This document shows positions 1 to 9,120 of a DNA stretch of 64,000 nt, in pieces. The stretch lies in the NCBI RefSeq assembly GCF_000252995.1, contig NC_015761.1, positions 1 through 64,000 on the forward strand, read 5' to 3'. Under the pieces are notes generated by a model. The model had not been told where the DNA came from, did not search any database, and was given only the letters and a program-made list of their open reading frames with translations. How positions within the stretch are numbered: the stretch's first letter is position 1; each line of letters starts with the position of its first letter. Origin of the DNA: Salmonella bongori NCTC 12419. GTDB lineage: Bacteria > Pseudomonadota > Gammaproteobacteria > Enterobacterales > Enterobacteriaceae. A program made the translations under genes and the position numbers.

Positions 1-104
1 AGAGGTTACGTCTGGTTGCAAGAGGGCGTAACAGCGTCTATTGGTCGAAAATAAATATGTCGCCAGCAGTACGTGAGCAGAATGCGGAATGTGATCAATT
101 TAAA

Positions 105-160
105 AAATTATTGACTTAGCCGGGCAGATACTTTAACCAATATAAGAATACAAGACAGAC
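105..160 (+). promoter_or_regulatory. thrLABC operon promoter region
   Basis: A TTGACT hexamer at 111-116 lies in an AT-rich stretch about 75 bases upstream of the leader peptide. AT-rich candidate -10 elements follow it, such as TACTTT at 129-134 and further TA-rich sequence to about 150. This is the position of the thr operon promoter in enterobacteria. The exact -10 and transcription start cannot be fixed by reading. Confidence 0.6.
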
Positions 161-189
161 AAATAAAAATGACAGAGTACACAACATCC

Positions 190-267
190 ATGAATCGCAT
201 CAGCACCACCACTATTACCACCATCACCATCACCATCACCATTACCACAGGTAACGGTGCGGGCTGA
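190..267 (+). CDS. thrL: thr operon leader peptide (expanded, 25 aa)
   Basis: This is a short leader whose translation senses charged threonyl- and isoleucyl-tRNA and controls the attenuator just downstream. It begins MNRISTTTITTI, continues with alternating Ile-Thr and ends TTGNGAG before the TGA at 265-267. Ten of 25 residues are Thr and six are Ile. The E. coli and S. Typhimurium LT2 leaders are recalled as 21 residues with eight Thr and four Ile. This copy therefore has about two extra ATC-ACC hexanucleotide units, around 221-242. The stop codon overlaps sequence that can pair with the terminator stem, as expected for attenuation. Confidence 0.93.
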   Translation: MNRISTTTITTITITITITTGNGAG

Positions 268-290
268 CGCGTACAGGAAACACAGAAAAA

Positions 291-323
291 AGCCCGCACC
301 TGTACAGTGCGGGCTTTTTTTTT
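291..323 (+). terminator. thr attenuator
   Basis: AGCCCGCAC at 291-299 is the reverse complement of GTGCGGGCT at 307-315, with a short CTGTACA loop and a run of T to 323. The GGTGCGGGCT sequence inside the end of thrL (about 256-265) is a competing partner for the left arm, which gives the antiterminator. The arrangement matches the known thr attenuator. Confidence 0.93.
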
Positions 324-349
324 CGACCAGAGATCACGAGGTAACAACC

Positions 350-2812
350 ATGCGAGTGTTGAAGTTCGGCGGTACATCAGTGGCAAATGCGGAGCGCTTT
401 CTGCGTGTTGCCGATATTCTGGAAAACAATGCCAGGCAAGGGCAGGTAGCGACCGTACTTTCCGCCCCCGCGAAAATTACCAACCATCTGGTGGCGATGA
501 TTGAAAAAACTATCGGCGGCCAGGATGCTTTACCGAATATCAGCGATGCCGAACGTATTTTCGCCGACCTGCTCACAGGGCTTGCCGACGCGCAGCCGGG
601 ATTCCCGCATTCGCAGTTGAAAAGCGTCGTTGAACACGAATTTGCCCAAATTAAACATGTTTTGCATGGTATCAGCCTGCTGGGGCAGTGCCCGGACAGC
701 ATCAACGCCGCGCTGATTTGTCGTGGTGAAAAAATGTCGATTGCCATCATGGCGGGGCTACTGGAAGCGCGAGGACATCGCGTCACGGTGATCGATCCGG
801 TTGAAAAATTACTGGCGGTGGGCCATTACCTTGAATCTACCGTCGATATCGCTGAATCTACCCGCCGTATCGCCGCCAGCCACATCCCCGACGATCACCT
901 GATCCTGATGGCGGGCTTTACTGCTGGCAACGAAAAAGGCGAACTGGTGGTGCTGGGGCGTAACGGTTCCGACTATTCCGCTGCGGTACTGGCCGCCTGT
1001 TTACGCGCCGACTGTTGCGAAATCTGGACGGACGTTGACGGTGTGTATACCTGCGACCCGCGCCAGGTGCCGGATGCCAGACTGCTGAAGTCAATGTCCT
1101 ATCAGGAAGCGATGGAACTTTCCTACTTCGGCGCCAAAGTGCTTCACCCGCGTACCATTACTCCCATCGCTCAATTCCAGATCCCATGTCTGATAAAAAA
1201 TACCGGTAATCCGCAAGCGCCGGGCACGCTGATTGGCGCCAACAGCGATGAAGACGGGCTACCGGTAAAAGGCATCTCGAACCTCAATAATATGGCGATG
1301 TTTAGCGTCTCCGGTCCGGGAATGAAAGGCATGGTCGGGATGGCGGCGCGCGTGTTCGCCACCATGTCGCGTGCCGGGATTTCGGTAGTGCTGATCACCC
1401 AATCCTCTTCGGAGTACAGCATCAGCTTCTGCGTGCCGCAAAGCGATTGCGCTCGCGCGAAAAAGGCGATGGAAGATGAATTCTACCTCGAACTGAAAGA
1501 AGGGTTACTGGAGCCGCTCTCGATCATGGAGCGTCTGGCGATCATTTCGGTGGTCGGCGACGGTATGCGCACGCTGCGCGGCATTTCAGCAAAATTCTTC
1601 GCCGCGCTGGCGCGTGCGAACATCAATATTGTGGCCATCGCGCAGGGCTCGTCTGAGCGTTCTATCTCGGTAGTGGTCAGCAATGACGATGCCACGACGG
1701 GCGTTCGTGTTACCCATCAGATGCTATTTAATACCGACCAGGTGATTGAAGTCTTTGTCATTGGCGTCGGCGGCGTCGGCGGTGCGCTACTGGAGCAGCT
1801 TAAACGGCAACAAACCTGGTTGAAGAATAAGCATATCGATCTTCGTGTGTGCGGCGTGGCGAACTCAAAGGCGTTGTTAACTAATGTACATGGTCTGAAC
1901 CTGGAAAACTGGCAGGCGGAACTGGCGCAAGCAAATGCGCCCTTCAACCTGGGACGCTTAATTCGTCTGGTAAAAGACTATCATCTGCTCAATCCGGTCA
2001 TCGTCGATTGTACCTCCAGCCAGGCAGTAGCCGACCAGTATGCTGACTTCCTGCGTGAAGGATTCCATGTTGTGACGCCAAACAAGAAAGCCAACACCTC
2101 GTCGATGGATTATTACCATCAGCTGCGTTTCGCCGCTGAGAAATCACGACGCAAATTCCTGTATGACACCAACGTTGGCGCCGGTTTGCCGGTCATCGAA
2201 AACCTGCAAAATCTGCTGAATGCGGGCGATGAACTGCAGAAGTTCTCCGGCATTCTCTCCGGGTCGCTCTCTTTTATCTTTGGCAAACTGGACGAGGGGA
2301 TGAGCCTCTCACAGGCAACTGCCCTGGCGCGCGAGATGGGCTATACCGAACCCGATCCGCGCGACGATCTTTCCGGTATGGATGTGGCGCGTAAACTGTT
2401 GATCCTCGCCCGCGAGACGGGCCGCGAGCTGGAGCTTTCCGATATTGTGATTGAACCGGTGTTGCCGGGCGAGTTTGACGCCTCCGGCGATGTGACCGCC
2501 TTTATGGCGAATCTGCCGCAGCTTGACGACGCGTTTGCCGCCCGTGTGGCGAAAGCTCGTGATGAAGGTAAGGTATTGCGCTATGTGGGCAATATCGAAG
2601 AGGATGGCGTGTGTCGTGTGAGAATTGCTGAGGTGGATGGTAATGATCCGCTATTCAAAGTGAAAAATGGCGAAAATGCGCTGGCATTCTATAGCCACTA
2701 TTATCAGCCGTTGCCGCTGGTGCTACGTGGTTACGGCGCAGGTAACGATGTGACGGCGGCAGGTGTGTTTGCCGATCTGCTGCGTACCCTCTCATGGAAG
2801 TTAGGAGTTTAA
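350..2812 (+). CDS. thrA: Bifunctional aspartokinase I / homoserine dehydrogenase I
   Basis: This cytoplasmic enzyme phosphorylates aspartate and later reduces aspartate semialdehyde to homoserine, the first and third steps toward threonine. The 820-residue product has the usual family length. The N-terminal kinase opens with the KFGGTS motif at about residues 5-10, ACT-type regulatory domains occupy roughly 310-460, and the homoserine dehydrogenase half starts near the Rossmann glycine motif GVGGVGGALL at about 470. The ATG at 350 was chosen because it follows an AGGT-type ribosome site (ACGAGGTAACAACC) and gives the conserved MRVLKFGG start. An upstream in-frame extension to 257 would run through the attenuator. 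Expression is set by attenuation, and the enzyme family is feedback-inhibited by threonine. Confidence 0.98.
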   Translation: MRVLKFGGTSVANAERFLRVADILENNARQGQVATVLSAPAKITNHLVAMIEKTIGGQDALPNISDAERIFADLLTGLADAQPGFPHSQLKSVVEHEFAQIKHVLHGISLLGQCPDSINAALICRGEKMSIAIMAGLLEARGHRVTVIDPVEKLLAVGHYLESTVDIAESTRRIAASHIPDDHLILMAGFTAGNEKGELVVLGRNGSDYSAAVLAACLRADCCEIWTDVDGVYTCDPRQVPDARLLKSMSYQEAMELSYFGAKVLHPRTITPIAQFQIPCLIKNTGNPQAPGTLIGANSDEDGLPVKGISNLNNMAMFSVSGPGMKGMVGMAARVFATMSRAGISVVLITQSSSEYSISFCVPQSDCARAKKAMEDEFYLELKEGLLEPLSIMERLAIISVVGDGMRTLRGISAKFFAALARANINIVAIAQGSSERSISVVVSNDDATTGVRVTHQMLFNTDQVIEVFVIGVGGVGGALLEQLKRQQTWLKNKHIDLRVCGVANSKALLTNVHGLNLENWQAELAQANAPFNLGRLIRLVKDYHLLNPVIVDCTSSQAVADQYADFLREGFHVVTPNKKANTSSMDYYHQLRFAAEKSRRKFLYDTNVGAGLPVIENLQNLLNAGDELQKFSGILSGSLSFIFGKLDEGMSLSQATALAREMGYTEPDPRDDLSGMDVARKLLILARETGRELELSDIVIEPVLPGEFDASGDVTAFMANLPQLDDAFAARVAKARDEGKVLRYVGNIEEDGVCRVRIAEVDGNDPLFKVKNGENALAFYSHYYQPLPLVLRGYGAGNDVTAAGVFADLLRTLSWKLGV

Positions 2813-2813
2813 C

Positions 2814-3743
2814 ATGGTGAAAGTCTATGCCCCGGCTTCCAGTGCGAACATGAGCGTGGGTTTTGATGTCCTGGGCGTGGCCGTCACGCCTGTTGACGGC
2901 GCATTGCTGGGCGATGTGGTATCCGTGGAAGCGGCAGACAGTTTCCGTTTGAATAACCTGGGGCGTTTTGCCGATAAACTGCCGTCGGCGCCGCGTGAAA
3001 ATATTGTTTACCAGTGCTGGGAGCGTTTTTGCCAGGCGCTGGGGAAAGCCGTCCCGGTGGCGATGACGTTGGAAAAGAATATGCCGATTGGTTCCGGGTT
3101 AGGGTCCAGCGCCTGTTCCGTCGTTGCCGCACTGGTCGCGATGAATGAGCACTGCGGCAAACCGCTAAACGACACCCGCCTGTTGGCGATGATGGGCGAA
3201 CTGGAAGGCCGTATTTCCGGCAGCATCCATTATGATAATGTCGCGCCGTGCTTTCTTGGCGGTATGCAGTTGATGATTGAAGAAAACGGCATTATCAGCC
3301 AGCAGGTGCCTGGTTTTGACGAGTGGCTGTGGGTGCTGGCTTACCCGGGAATTAAAGTGTCGACTGCGGAAGCGCGCGCTATTTTGCCTGCGCAATACCG
3401 CCGGCAGGATTGCATTGCTCATGGCCGGCATCTGGCGGGTTTTATTCATGCGTGCTACTCCCGGCAGCCGCAGCTTGCCGCCGCGTTGATGAAAGACGTT
3501 ATTGCTGAGCCGTACCGCGCGCGTTTACTGCCGGGCTTTAGCCAGGCACGACAGGCGGTGATGGAGATTGGCGCTTTGGCGAGCGGGATTTCCGGTTCGG
3601 GTCCAACGCTGTTTGCACTGTGCGATAAGCCGGATACGGCGCAGCGGGTTGCCGACTGGCTGGGTAAACATTACCTGCAAAATCAGGAAGGCTTTGTTCA
3701 TATTTGCCGGCTGGATACGGCGGGCGCACGCGTACTGGGATAA
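2814..3743 (+). CDS. thrB: Homoserine kinase
   Basis: A GHMP-family kinase that phosphorylates homoserine to O-phosphohomoserine with ATP, the fourth step of threonine synthesis in the cytoplasm. The 309-residue length is normal. The GHMP signature MPIGSGLGSSACS (around residue 90-100), the N-terminal VKVYAPASSANMSVGFD stretch and the C-terminal SGISGSGPTLFAL motif are all present. The start is one base after the thrA stop, so the genes are translationally coupled. thrC follows three bases after its stop. Confidence 0.98.
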   Translation: MVKVYAPASSANMSVGFDVLGVAVTPVDGALLGDVVSVEAADSFRLNNLGRFADKLPSAPRENIVYQCWERFCQALGKAVPVAMTLEKNMPIGSGLGSSACSVVAALVAMNEHCGKPLNDTRLLAMMGELEGRISGSIHYDNVAPCFLGGMQLMIEENGIISQQVPGFDEWLWVLAYPGIKVSTAEARAILPAQYRRQDCIAHGRHLAGFIHACYSRQPQLAAALMKDVIAEPYRARLLPGFSQARQAVMEIGALASGISGSGPTLFALCDKPDTAQRVADWLGKHYLQNQEGFVHICRLDTAGARVLG

Positions 3744-3746
3744 TCA

Positions 3747-5033
3747 ATGAAACTGTATAATCTGAAAGACCACAACGAGCAGGTCAGCTTTGCACAGGCC
3801 GTCACGCAGGGGCTGGGCAAACTGCAGGGACTTTTTTTTCCGCACGATCTGCCGGAGTTTAGCCTGACGGAAGTGGATGAGATGCTCAACCAGGACTTTG
3901 TCAGTCGTAGCGCGAAGATCCTCTCGGCATTTATTGGCGATGAAATACCGCAGGAGATTCTGGAGGAACGTGTCCGCGCGGCGTTTGCTTTTCCGGCACC
4001 GGTCGCGCAGGTGGAAAGTGATATCGGCTGCCTGGAGTTGTTTCACGGCCCGACGTTGGCGTTTAAAGATTTCGGCGGGCGTTTTATGGCGCAAATGCTG
4101 ACACATATCAGCGGCGACAAACCGGTTACGATTCTGACTGCAACGTCTGGCGATACCGGCGCGGCGGTTGCCCATGCGTTTTATGGCCTGAAAAATGTGC
4201 GGGTCGTCATTCTCTATCCACGCGGCAAGATCAGCCCGTTGCAGGAAAAGCTGTTCTGTACGCTGGGCGGCAACATAGAAACTGTGGCGATTGACGGCGA
4301 TTTCGATGCCTGTCAGGCGCTGGTAAAACAGGCGTTTGACGACGACGAGCTGAAAACGGAGCTGGGGCTGAACTCGGCTAACTCTATTAATATCAGTCGC
4401 CTGCTGGCGCAAATTTGCTACTACTTTGAAGCGGTGGCGCAATTGCCACAGGACGCGCGTAACCAACTGGTGGTCTCCGTCCCCAGCGGCAACTTCGGCG
4501 ATCTGACTGCCGGGTTGCTGGCGAAGTCGTTAGGGCTGCCAGTGAAACGCTTTATCGCCGCCACCAACATTAACGATACGGTGCCTCGTTTCCTGCAGAA
4601 CGGGAAGTGGGCGCCGAAAGCGACGCAGGCGACCCTGTCAAATGCGATGGATGTCAGTCAGCCGAATAACTGGCCGCGCGTGGAAGAGCTGTTCCGCCGT
4701 AAAATTTGGCGTCTGAGTGAACTGGGCTATGCGGCAGTAGATGATGCCACCACGCAACAGACGATGCGTGAGCTGAAAGCGAAAGGTTATATTTCGGAGC
4801 CTCATGCGGCAGTAGCGTATCGGGCATTGCGCGACCAGATAAATCCTGGCGAGTATGGCTTGTTCCTCGGAACGGCGCACCCGGCGAAGTTTAAAGAGAG
4901 CGTGGAGTCCATTCTGGGGGAAACGCTGCCGTTGCCTGAAGCGCTCGCCGAACGTGCCGATCTACCGTTGCTCTCACATCATCTGCCTGCAGATTTTGTC
5001 GCTCTGCGTAAACTGATGATGACCCACCGATAA
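3747..5033 (+). CDS. thrC: Threonine synthase
   Basis: A PLP-dependent enzyme that converts O-phosphohomoserine to threonine, the last gene of the operon. The 428-residue length is normal. The PLP lysine lies in HGPTLAFKDFGGRF (about residue 107), and the phosphate-binding loop is in the TATSGDTGAAV segment. It follows thrB with a four-base gap. No strong terminator was seen after the stop; instead the 90-base gap to convergent yaaA carries REP-like palindromes. The yaaX gene found after thrC in E. coli is absent here. Confidence 0.98.
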   Translation: MKLYNLKDHNEQVSFAQAVTQGLGKLQGLFFPHDLPEFSLTEVDEMLNQDFVSRSAKILSAFIGDEIPQEILEERVRAAFAFPAPVAQVESDIGCLELFHGPTLAFKDFGGRFMAQMLTHISGDKPVTILTATSGDTGAAVAHAFYGLKNVRVVILYPRGKISPLQEKLFCTLGGNIETVAIDGDFDACQALVKQAFDDDELKTELGLNSANSINISRLLAQICYYFEAVAQLPQDARNQLVVSVPSGNFGDLTAGLLAKSLGLPVKRFIAATNINDTVPRFLQNGKWAPKATQATLSNAMDVSQPNNWPRVEELFRRKIWRLSELGYAAVDDATTQQTMRELKAKGYISEPHAAVAYRALRDQINPGEYGLFLGTAHPAKFKESVESILGETLPLPEALAERADLPLLSHHLPADFVALRKLMMTHR

Positions 5034-5038
5034 CCGTG

Positions 5039-5120
5039 ATGCCCGGTGGCGTTGCCGCTGACCGGGCCTACGGGGCGTCAATATGCAAGCCGGATAAGGC
5101 GAAGCCGCCATCCGGCATTT
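5039..5120. repeat. REP/BIME-like palindromes between thrC and yaaA
   Basis: Two palindromic units are visible: GCCCGGTGGCG...CGGGCCTACGG at about 5041-5074, and GCCGGATAAGGCG...CGCCATCCGGCA at about 5089-5118. These are the core sequences of enterobacterial REP elements. They lie between convergent genes, where such elements usually protect mRNA 3' ends. Confidence 0.85.
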
Positions 5121-5123
5121 CAG

Positions 5124-5897
5124 TTACTGCTCGTAGCGTTTAAATACCAGCGTATCTTGCGTGGAGGCTTCTTCATCAAAGAAATACCCTTCGCTGTTAA
5201 ATGCGGTAAGTTGTTCCGGCTGCGTTAACCGATTTTCAATGATGAAACGGCTCATCAGGCCGCGCGCTTTCTTAGCGTAGAAGCTTACCACCTTAAACTT
5301 GCCGTTTTTTTCATCCAGGAACACGGGCTTAATCAGTTCGGCATTCAGTTTCTTCGGCTTTACTGCTTTAAAGTATTCCTCTGAGGCCAGATTAATGACC
5401 ACCCGAGCGCCCTGTGCCTCAAGCGCTTCGTTGAGCTTATCGGTAATGGTGTCGCCCCAGAATTGATAAAGATCTTTGCCACGCGGATTCTCCAGGCGAA
5501 TCCCCATCTCCAGACGATAAGGCTGCATTAGATCCAGTGGGCGTAATACGCCATACAAACCAGAGAGTATTCGCAGATGCCGCTGGGCGAAATCAAACTC
5601 CGCGTCACTGAACGTTTCCGCCTGTAAGCCAGTATACACATCACCTTTAAATGCCAGAATCGCCTGCCGTGCGTTGTCCGGCGTAAAATGGGGCTGCCAG
5701 TCATGAAAACGTGTGGCGTTGAGATCCGCCAGCTTGTCGCTAATCCCCATCAGCCTGGCAATTTGCGGCGCCGAAAGCTGTCGGGCTTCGTGAATAAGCT
5801 GTTGGCTGTGATCCAATAACTCCGGCTGGGTATAACGAGTTGTGACCAGCGGGCTTTGATAATCAAGCGTTTTTGCAGGTGAGATGAGAATCAGCAT
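5124..5897 (-). CDS. yaaA: Peroxide stress protein YaaA (UPF0246/DUF328)
   Basis: The 257-residue product begins MLILISPAKTLDYQSPL, the conserved N-terminus of the YaaA family. It carries the family's YGVLRPLDLMQPYRLEMG segment near the middle. In E. coli the protein is induced by OxyR and lowers free iron and DNA damage during hydrogen peroxide stress; it is cytoplasmic and binds DNA. It is transcribed convergently with the thr operon and is preceded by yaaJ on the same strand with a 78-base gap. Confidence 0.95.
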   Translation of the reverse strand: MLILISPAKTLDYQSPLVTTRYTQPELLDHSQQLIHEARQLSAPQIARLMGISDKLADLNATRFHDWQPHFTPDNARQAILAFKGDVYTGLQAETFSDAEFDFAQRHLRILSGLYGVLRPLDLMQPYRLEMGIRLENPRGKDLYQFWGDTITDKLNEALEAQGARVVINLASEEYFKAVKPKKLNAELIKPVFLDEKNGKFKVVSFYAKKARGLMSRFIIENRLTQPEQLTAFNSEGYFFDEEASTQDTLVFKRYEQ

Positions 5898-5975
5898 ATC
5901 CAGTCCTTGCAGAAAATTTTCTGCGACTTTAGCAAAAAAACGCCACAGAGTTGACCGATGGTTGCGATTGCCAGC

Positions 5976-7406
5976 TTAATCGCACGATGACGCATCCCAG
6001 GTGCCTGGCGCAAGCTGCGGTTCGATATCCGGAAAGCGTTGTGAATCGAACTGCGGTCTGACGCCCAGTTTCCGTTGTCGCAGATAATCGTTGGCGAGGG
6101 TATAGACCACCGGTGAAAGCAGTAAAATCGCTGTCAGGTTGGTAATGGCCATACAGGCCATGATCACGTCAGCAAGCTGCCATATCAGCGGAAAACTGAG
6201 ATGCGTACCGGCGACGATCATGCCAATTGTCGTAAGGCGTAATAACCAGATTGTCCTGGCGTTATGCAGGCGTAGAAAAAATAGATTGTTTTCGGCGTAA
6301 ATATAGTTGGCGACAATCGAACTGAAGGCGAACAAAATCACGATAAGCGCGACAAAACTAGCGCCCCATCCGCCAGTAAGAGAAACCATGGCGTGCTGGA
6401 TAAGCTGAATGCCTTCTGTTGAAGCGTGAGATGCGTGATTCCCCGCCAGCAGGATAATCATCGCGCTGGCGGTACTGATGATAATCGTATCGCTGAATAC
6501 GCCAATCATTTGCACAATACCTTGCGCGACAGGGTGAGGCGGGTAGGATGCCGCCGCTGCGGCCGCATTTGGGGTTGATCCCATTCCCGCTTCATTGGAG
6601 AACATTCCCCGTTGAAAACCGCTGGTAATGGCCTGCGTAAGTGTATATCCGGCTGCGCCCGCTGCCGCTTCCTGCCAACCAAATGCGCTTTTCACTATGG
6701 AAGCGATAATCGCGGGCATTTGCTCAATATGCCAGAAGCAAATCATTATGCTGCCAGCCACCCATAGCAGCGCAATGAGCGGAATAAACCACTGCATCAG
6801 GCGTGCGACGCCTCTTATGCCGCGAATGATAATCAACAGTGAGCAAAACGCCAGCGCGATGCCAGAAATCAGCGGTGGGATATCAAAGGCAAAATGGAGC
6901 GCATGCGCGACGGAGTTCGCCTGCACGCTATTAAAAATCAGCCCATAAGCAACAAGCAGAAAGAGGGCGAAAACCACGCCCATCCAGCGCATACCCAACC
7001 CGCGCGCCATATACCAGGCCGGGCCGCCGCGGAACTGGCCTGTCGGGTCACGTTCTTTATAAAGTTGGGCAAGCGAACACTCGGCGAAGGAGGTCGCCAT
7101 GCCAATAATGGCCGAGACCCACATCCAGAATACCGCGCCGGGGCCGCCTGCCGCGATAGCCAGCGATACGCCAGCCAGATTACCGCTGCCAATCCGCGCC
7201 GCGAGGCTGGTACATAGCGCCTGAAATGATGTCAGGCCCCCCGGTTGTGGGCTAAGACTCCCCTTCAGGCTACGGCTAAACTGACGAATATAACGAAACT
7301 GAATAAATCCGGTGCGCCAGGTAAACCAACATCCTGCGCCGAGCAGCAGGTAAATCATTACCGAGCCCCAGAGTATTTCGTTAATAAAGCTGAAAAACTC
7401 AGGCAT
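5976..7406 (-). CDS. yaaJ: Sodium/alanine (AGCS family) symporter YaaJ
   Basis: An inner-membrane amino acid:sodium symporter of the alanine-or-glycine:cation symporter family, 476 residues with about ten to eleven hydrophobic spans. Family motifs include GSGNLAGVSLAIAAGGPGAVFWMW (about residues 60-85) and the GFQRGMFSNEAGMGSTPNAAA segment in the middle. The start at 7406 was chosen because an AGAGGGAC ribosome site precedes it by the right distance. A start nine codons earlier lacks one. The substrate of YaaJ itself is inferred from the family only. Confidence 0.93.
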   Translation of the reverse strand: MPEFFSFINEILWGSVMIYLLLGAGCWFTWRTGFIQFRYIRQFSRSLKGSLSPQPGGLTSFQALCTSLAARIGSGNLAGVSLAIAAGGPGAVFWMWVSAIIGMATSFAECSLAQLYKERDPTGQFRGGPAWYMARGLGMRWMGVVFALFLLVAYGLIFNSVQANSVAHALHFAFDIPPLISGIALAFCSLLIIIRGIRGVARLMQWFIPLIALLWVAGSIMICFWHIEQMPAIIASIVKSAFGWQEAAAGAAGYTLTQAITSGFQRGMFSNEAGMGSTPNAAAAAASYPPHPVAQGIVQMIGVFSDTIIISTASAMIILLAGNHASHASTEGIQLIQHAMVSLTGGWGASFVALIVILFAFSSIVANYIYAENNLFFLRLHNARTIWLLRLTTIGMIVAGTHLSFPLIWQLADVIMACMAITNLTAILLLSPVVYTLANDYLRQRKLGVRPQFDSQRFPDIEPQLAPGTWDASSCD

Positions 7407-7674
7407 TAACGTCCCTCTTGTTGATGCCGGCACGCTTTAATGATCCTGTATAAGCGCGCCCTATAATGACGATGACCTTGTCAGGCTAATATTAACGGAA
7501 GCTTACCATAAATCCGGCGCTATCTTTTAATTGCGCATAAATCACCGGAAGATACGCAATCAATGCAGAAGGGCAGTCAGGTGCATGTCGGCGGTTGCGC
7601 TGTGAGAGCGTCGTGTTATCATCAGGGTAGACCGGTTACATCCCCTAACAAGCTGTTTAAAGAGAAACACTATC

Positions 7675-8628
7675 ATGACGGACAAATTGACCTCCCTTCG
7701 TCAGTTCACCACCGTAGTGGCCGACACCGGAGATATCGCGGCAATGAAGCTGTACCAGCCGCAGGATGCTACAACTAACCCTTCTCTCATTCTTAACGCA
7801 GCGCAAATCCCGGAATATCGTAAGCTGATTGACGAGGCTGTCGCCTGGGCGAAACAGCAAAGTAGCGATCGCGCTCAGCAGATCGTTGACGCGACTGACA
7901 AGCTGGCGGTAAATATTGGCCTGGAAATCCTGAAGCTGGTGCCGGGGCGTATTTCTACCGAAGTGGACGCACGCCTGTCTTACGACACCGAAGCGTCTAT
8001 CGCCAAAGCAAAACGTATTATTAAGCTCTACAATGATGCGGGTATCAGCAACGATCGTATCCTGATCAAGCTGGCGTCCACCTGGCAGGGGATTCGCGCA
8101 GCCGAGCAGTTGGAGAAAGACGGTATCAACTGTAACCTGACGCTGTTGTTCTCCTTCGCGCAGGCGCGTGCGTGCGCTGAGGCGGGCGTTTACCTGATTT
8201 CGCCGTTCGTGGGCCGCATTCTTGACTGGTATAAAGCCAATACCGACAAGAAAGACTATGCGCCAGCTGAAGATCCGGGCGTGGTTTCCGTAACGGAAAT
8301 CTACGAGTACTACAAACAACATGGTTACGAAACCGTCGTTATGGGCGCAAGCTTCCGTAACGTAGGCGAAATTCTGGAACTGGCGGGCTGTGACCGTCTG
8401 ACTATCGCGCCGGCCTTGTTGAAGGAACTGGCGGAAAGCGAAGGCGTGGTTGAGCGTAAACTCTCTTTCTCCGGCGAAGTCAAAGCGCGTCCGGAACGCA
8501 TTACCGAAGCTGAGTTCCTGTGGCAGCATAATCAGGACCCAATGGCTGTCGATAAACTGGCGGATGGTATCCGTAAGTTTGCGGTAGACCAGGAAAAACT
8601 GGAAAAAATGATCGGCGATCTGCTGTAA
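7675..8628 (+). CDS. talB: Transaldolase B
   Basis: Transfers a dihydroxyacetone unit between sugar phosphates in the non-oxidative pentose phosphate pathway; cytoplasmic. The 317 residues match the TalB length. The TNPSLIL motif near residue 33 and the Schiff-base lysine in ILIKLASTW (about residue 132) are both visible. A GAGAAAC ribosome site precedes the ATG. The gene has its own upstream region of about 270 bases and a strong terminator downstream, so it is probably monocistronic. Confidence 0.98.
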   Translation: MTDKLTSLRQFTTVVADTGDIAAMKLYQPQDATTNPSLILNAAQIPEYRKLIDEAVAWAKQQSSDRAQQIVDATDKLAVNIGLEILKLVPGRISTEVDARLSYDTEASIAKAKRIIKLYNDAGISNDRILIKLASTWQGIRAAEQLEKDGINCNLTLLFSFAQARACAEAGVYLISPFVGRILDWYKANTDKKDYAPAEDPGVVSVTEIYEYYKQHGYETVVMGASFRNVGEILELAGCDRLTIAPALLKELAESEGVVERKLSFSGEVKARPERITEAEFLWQHNQDPMAVDKLADGIRKFAVDQEKLEKMIGDLL

Positions 8629-8652
8629 TACAGCCAGCGCAAGCATGATAGC

Positions 8653-8687
8653 AGCCCGCTTTTCTCTGGAAAGCGGGCTATTTTTTT
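8653..8687 (+). terminator. talB terminator
   Basis: AGCCCGCTTT pairs with AAGCGGGCT across a TCTCTGG loop, followed by ATTTTTTT. This is a classic Rho-independent terminator 25 bases after the talB stop. Confidence 0.92.
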
Positions 8688-8688
8688 A

Positions 8689-9024
8689 TTAATGCTGGCA
8701 TGAAGGACACTCTTCTACACTAACGCCGGTTATTTCGAGGATATTGGCCGCAGGAATGCCTTTTTTAAATATTGCCCGGGTAATTTTACGCGGGGCCTCA
8801 CGTTCGCCGGTTTGTATACCTTGTTGTATTCCTTCGATACGACCTTCCTGCTTCAGTGGGTCTGTTAATGTCATCAGTTTGTCTCCATATTGCGCCATTT
8901 CATACAGCAATGTGCAGGCATCCTGTGTCTCTCCCGCCTGAAGCATATCGTTGACCAGCGCAATAACCTGTTGTCTGCTAATGTAACGTGTTGGCGAATT
9001 TGTCAACAAATCGAGTGAGCTCAC
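8689..9024 (-). pseudogene. C-terminal fragment of an Rpn/YhgA-like nuclease (PD-(D/E)XK transposase family)
   Basis: This 111-codon frame (GTG start) matches only the C-terminal third of Rpn/YhgA-like proteins. It shows the QVIALVNDMLQAGETQDA helix, the DKLMT...LKQEGRIEGIQQGIQ coiled repeat, and the terminal HTH-like KKGIPAANILEITGVSVEE. Full-length members are about 300 residues with the nuclease domain at the N-terminus. That domain is missing, and nothing resembling it is seen in the 100 bases up to mogA. No good ribosome site precedes the GTG. It may be a dead remnant. It is also roughly the part that some Rpn genes make separately as an intragenic antitoxin, so residual function is conceivable. 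Confidence 0.75.
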
Positions 9025-9120
9025 GCCCGGAAATCCGCTCGTTAACCCGTTCGGGATTTAGTATTACTGCCTATTCACGTGTATGATTCTGCATAACGCG
9101 ACAGTTTTAACGGAATAATG

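Noticed and set aside
221..242. Short tandem ATCACC repeat considered as a CRISPR-like or microsatellite locus
   Set aside because: It is the coding repeat of the thr leader peptide. No spacers or longer repeats exist here or elsewhere in the window.
257..349. Upstream in-frame extension of thrA
   Set aside because: It would translate through the attenuator hairpin. The ATG at 350 has the ribosome site and the conserved N-terminus.
7657..8646. 329-codon frame antisense to talB
   Set aside because: Fully opposite a highly expressed, well-recognised gene and with no family resemblance; a shadow frame.
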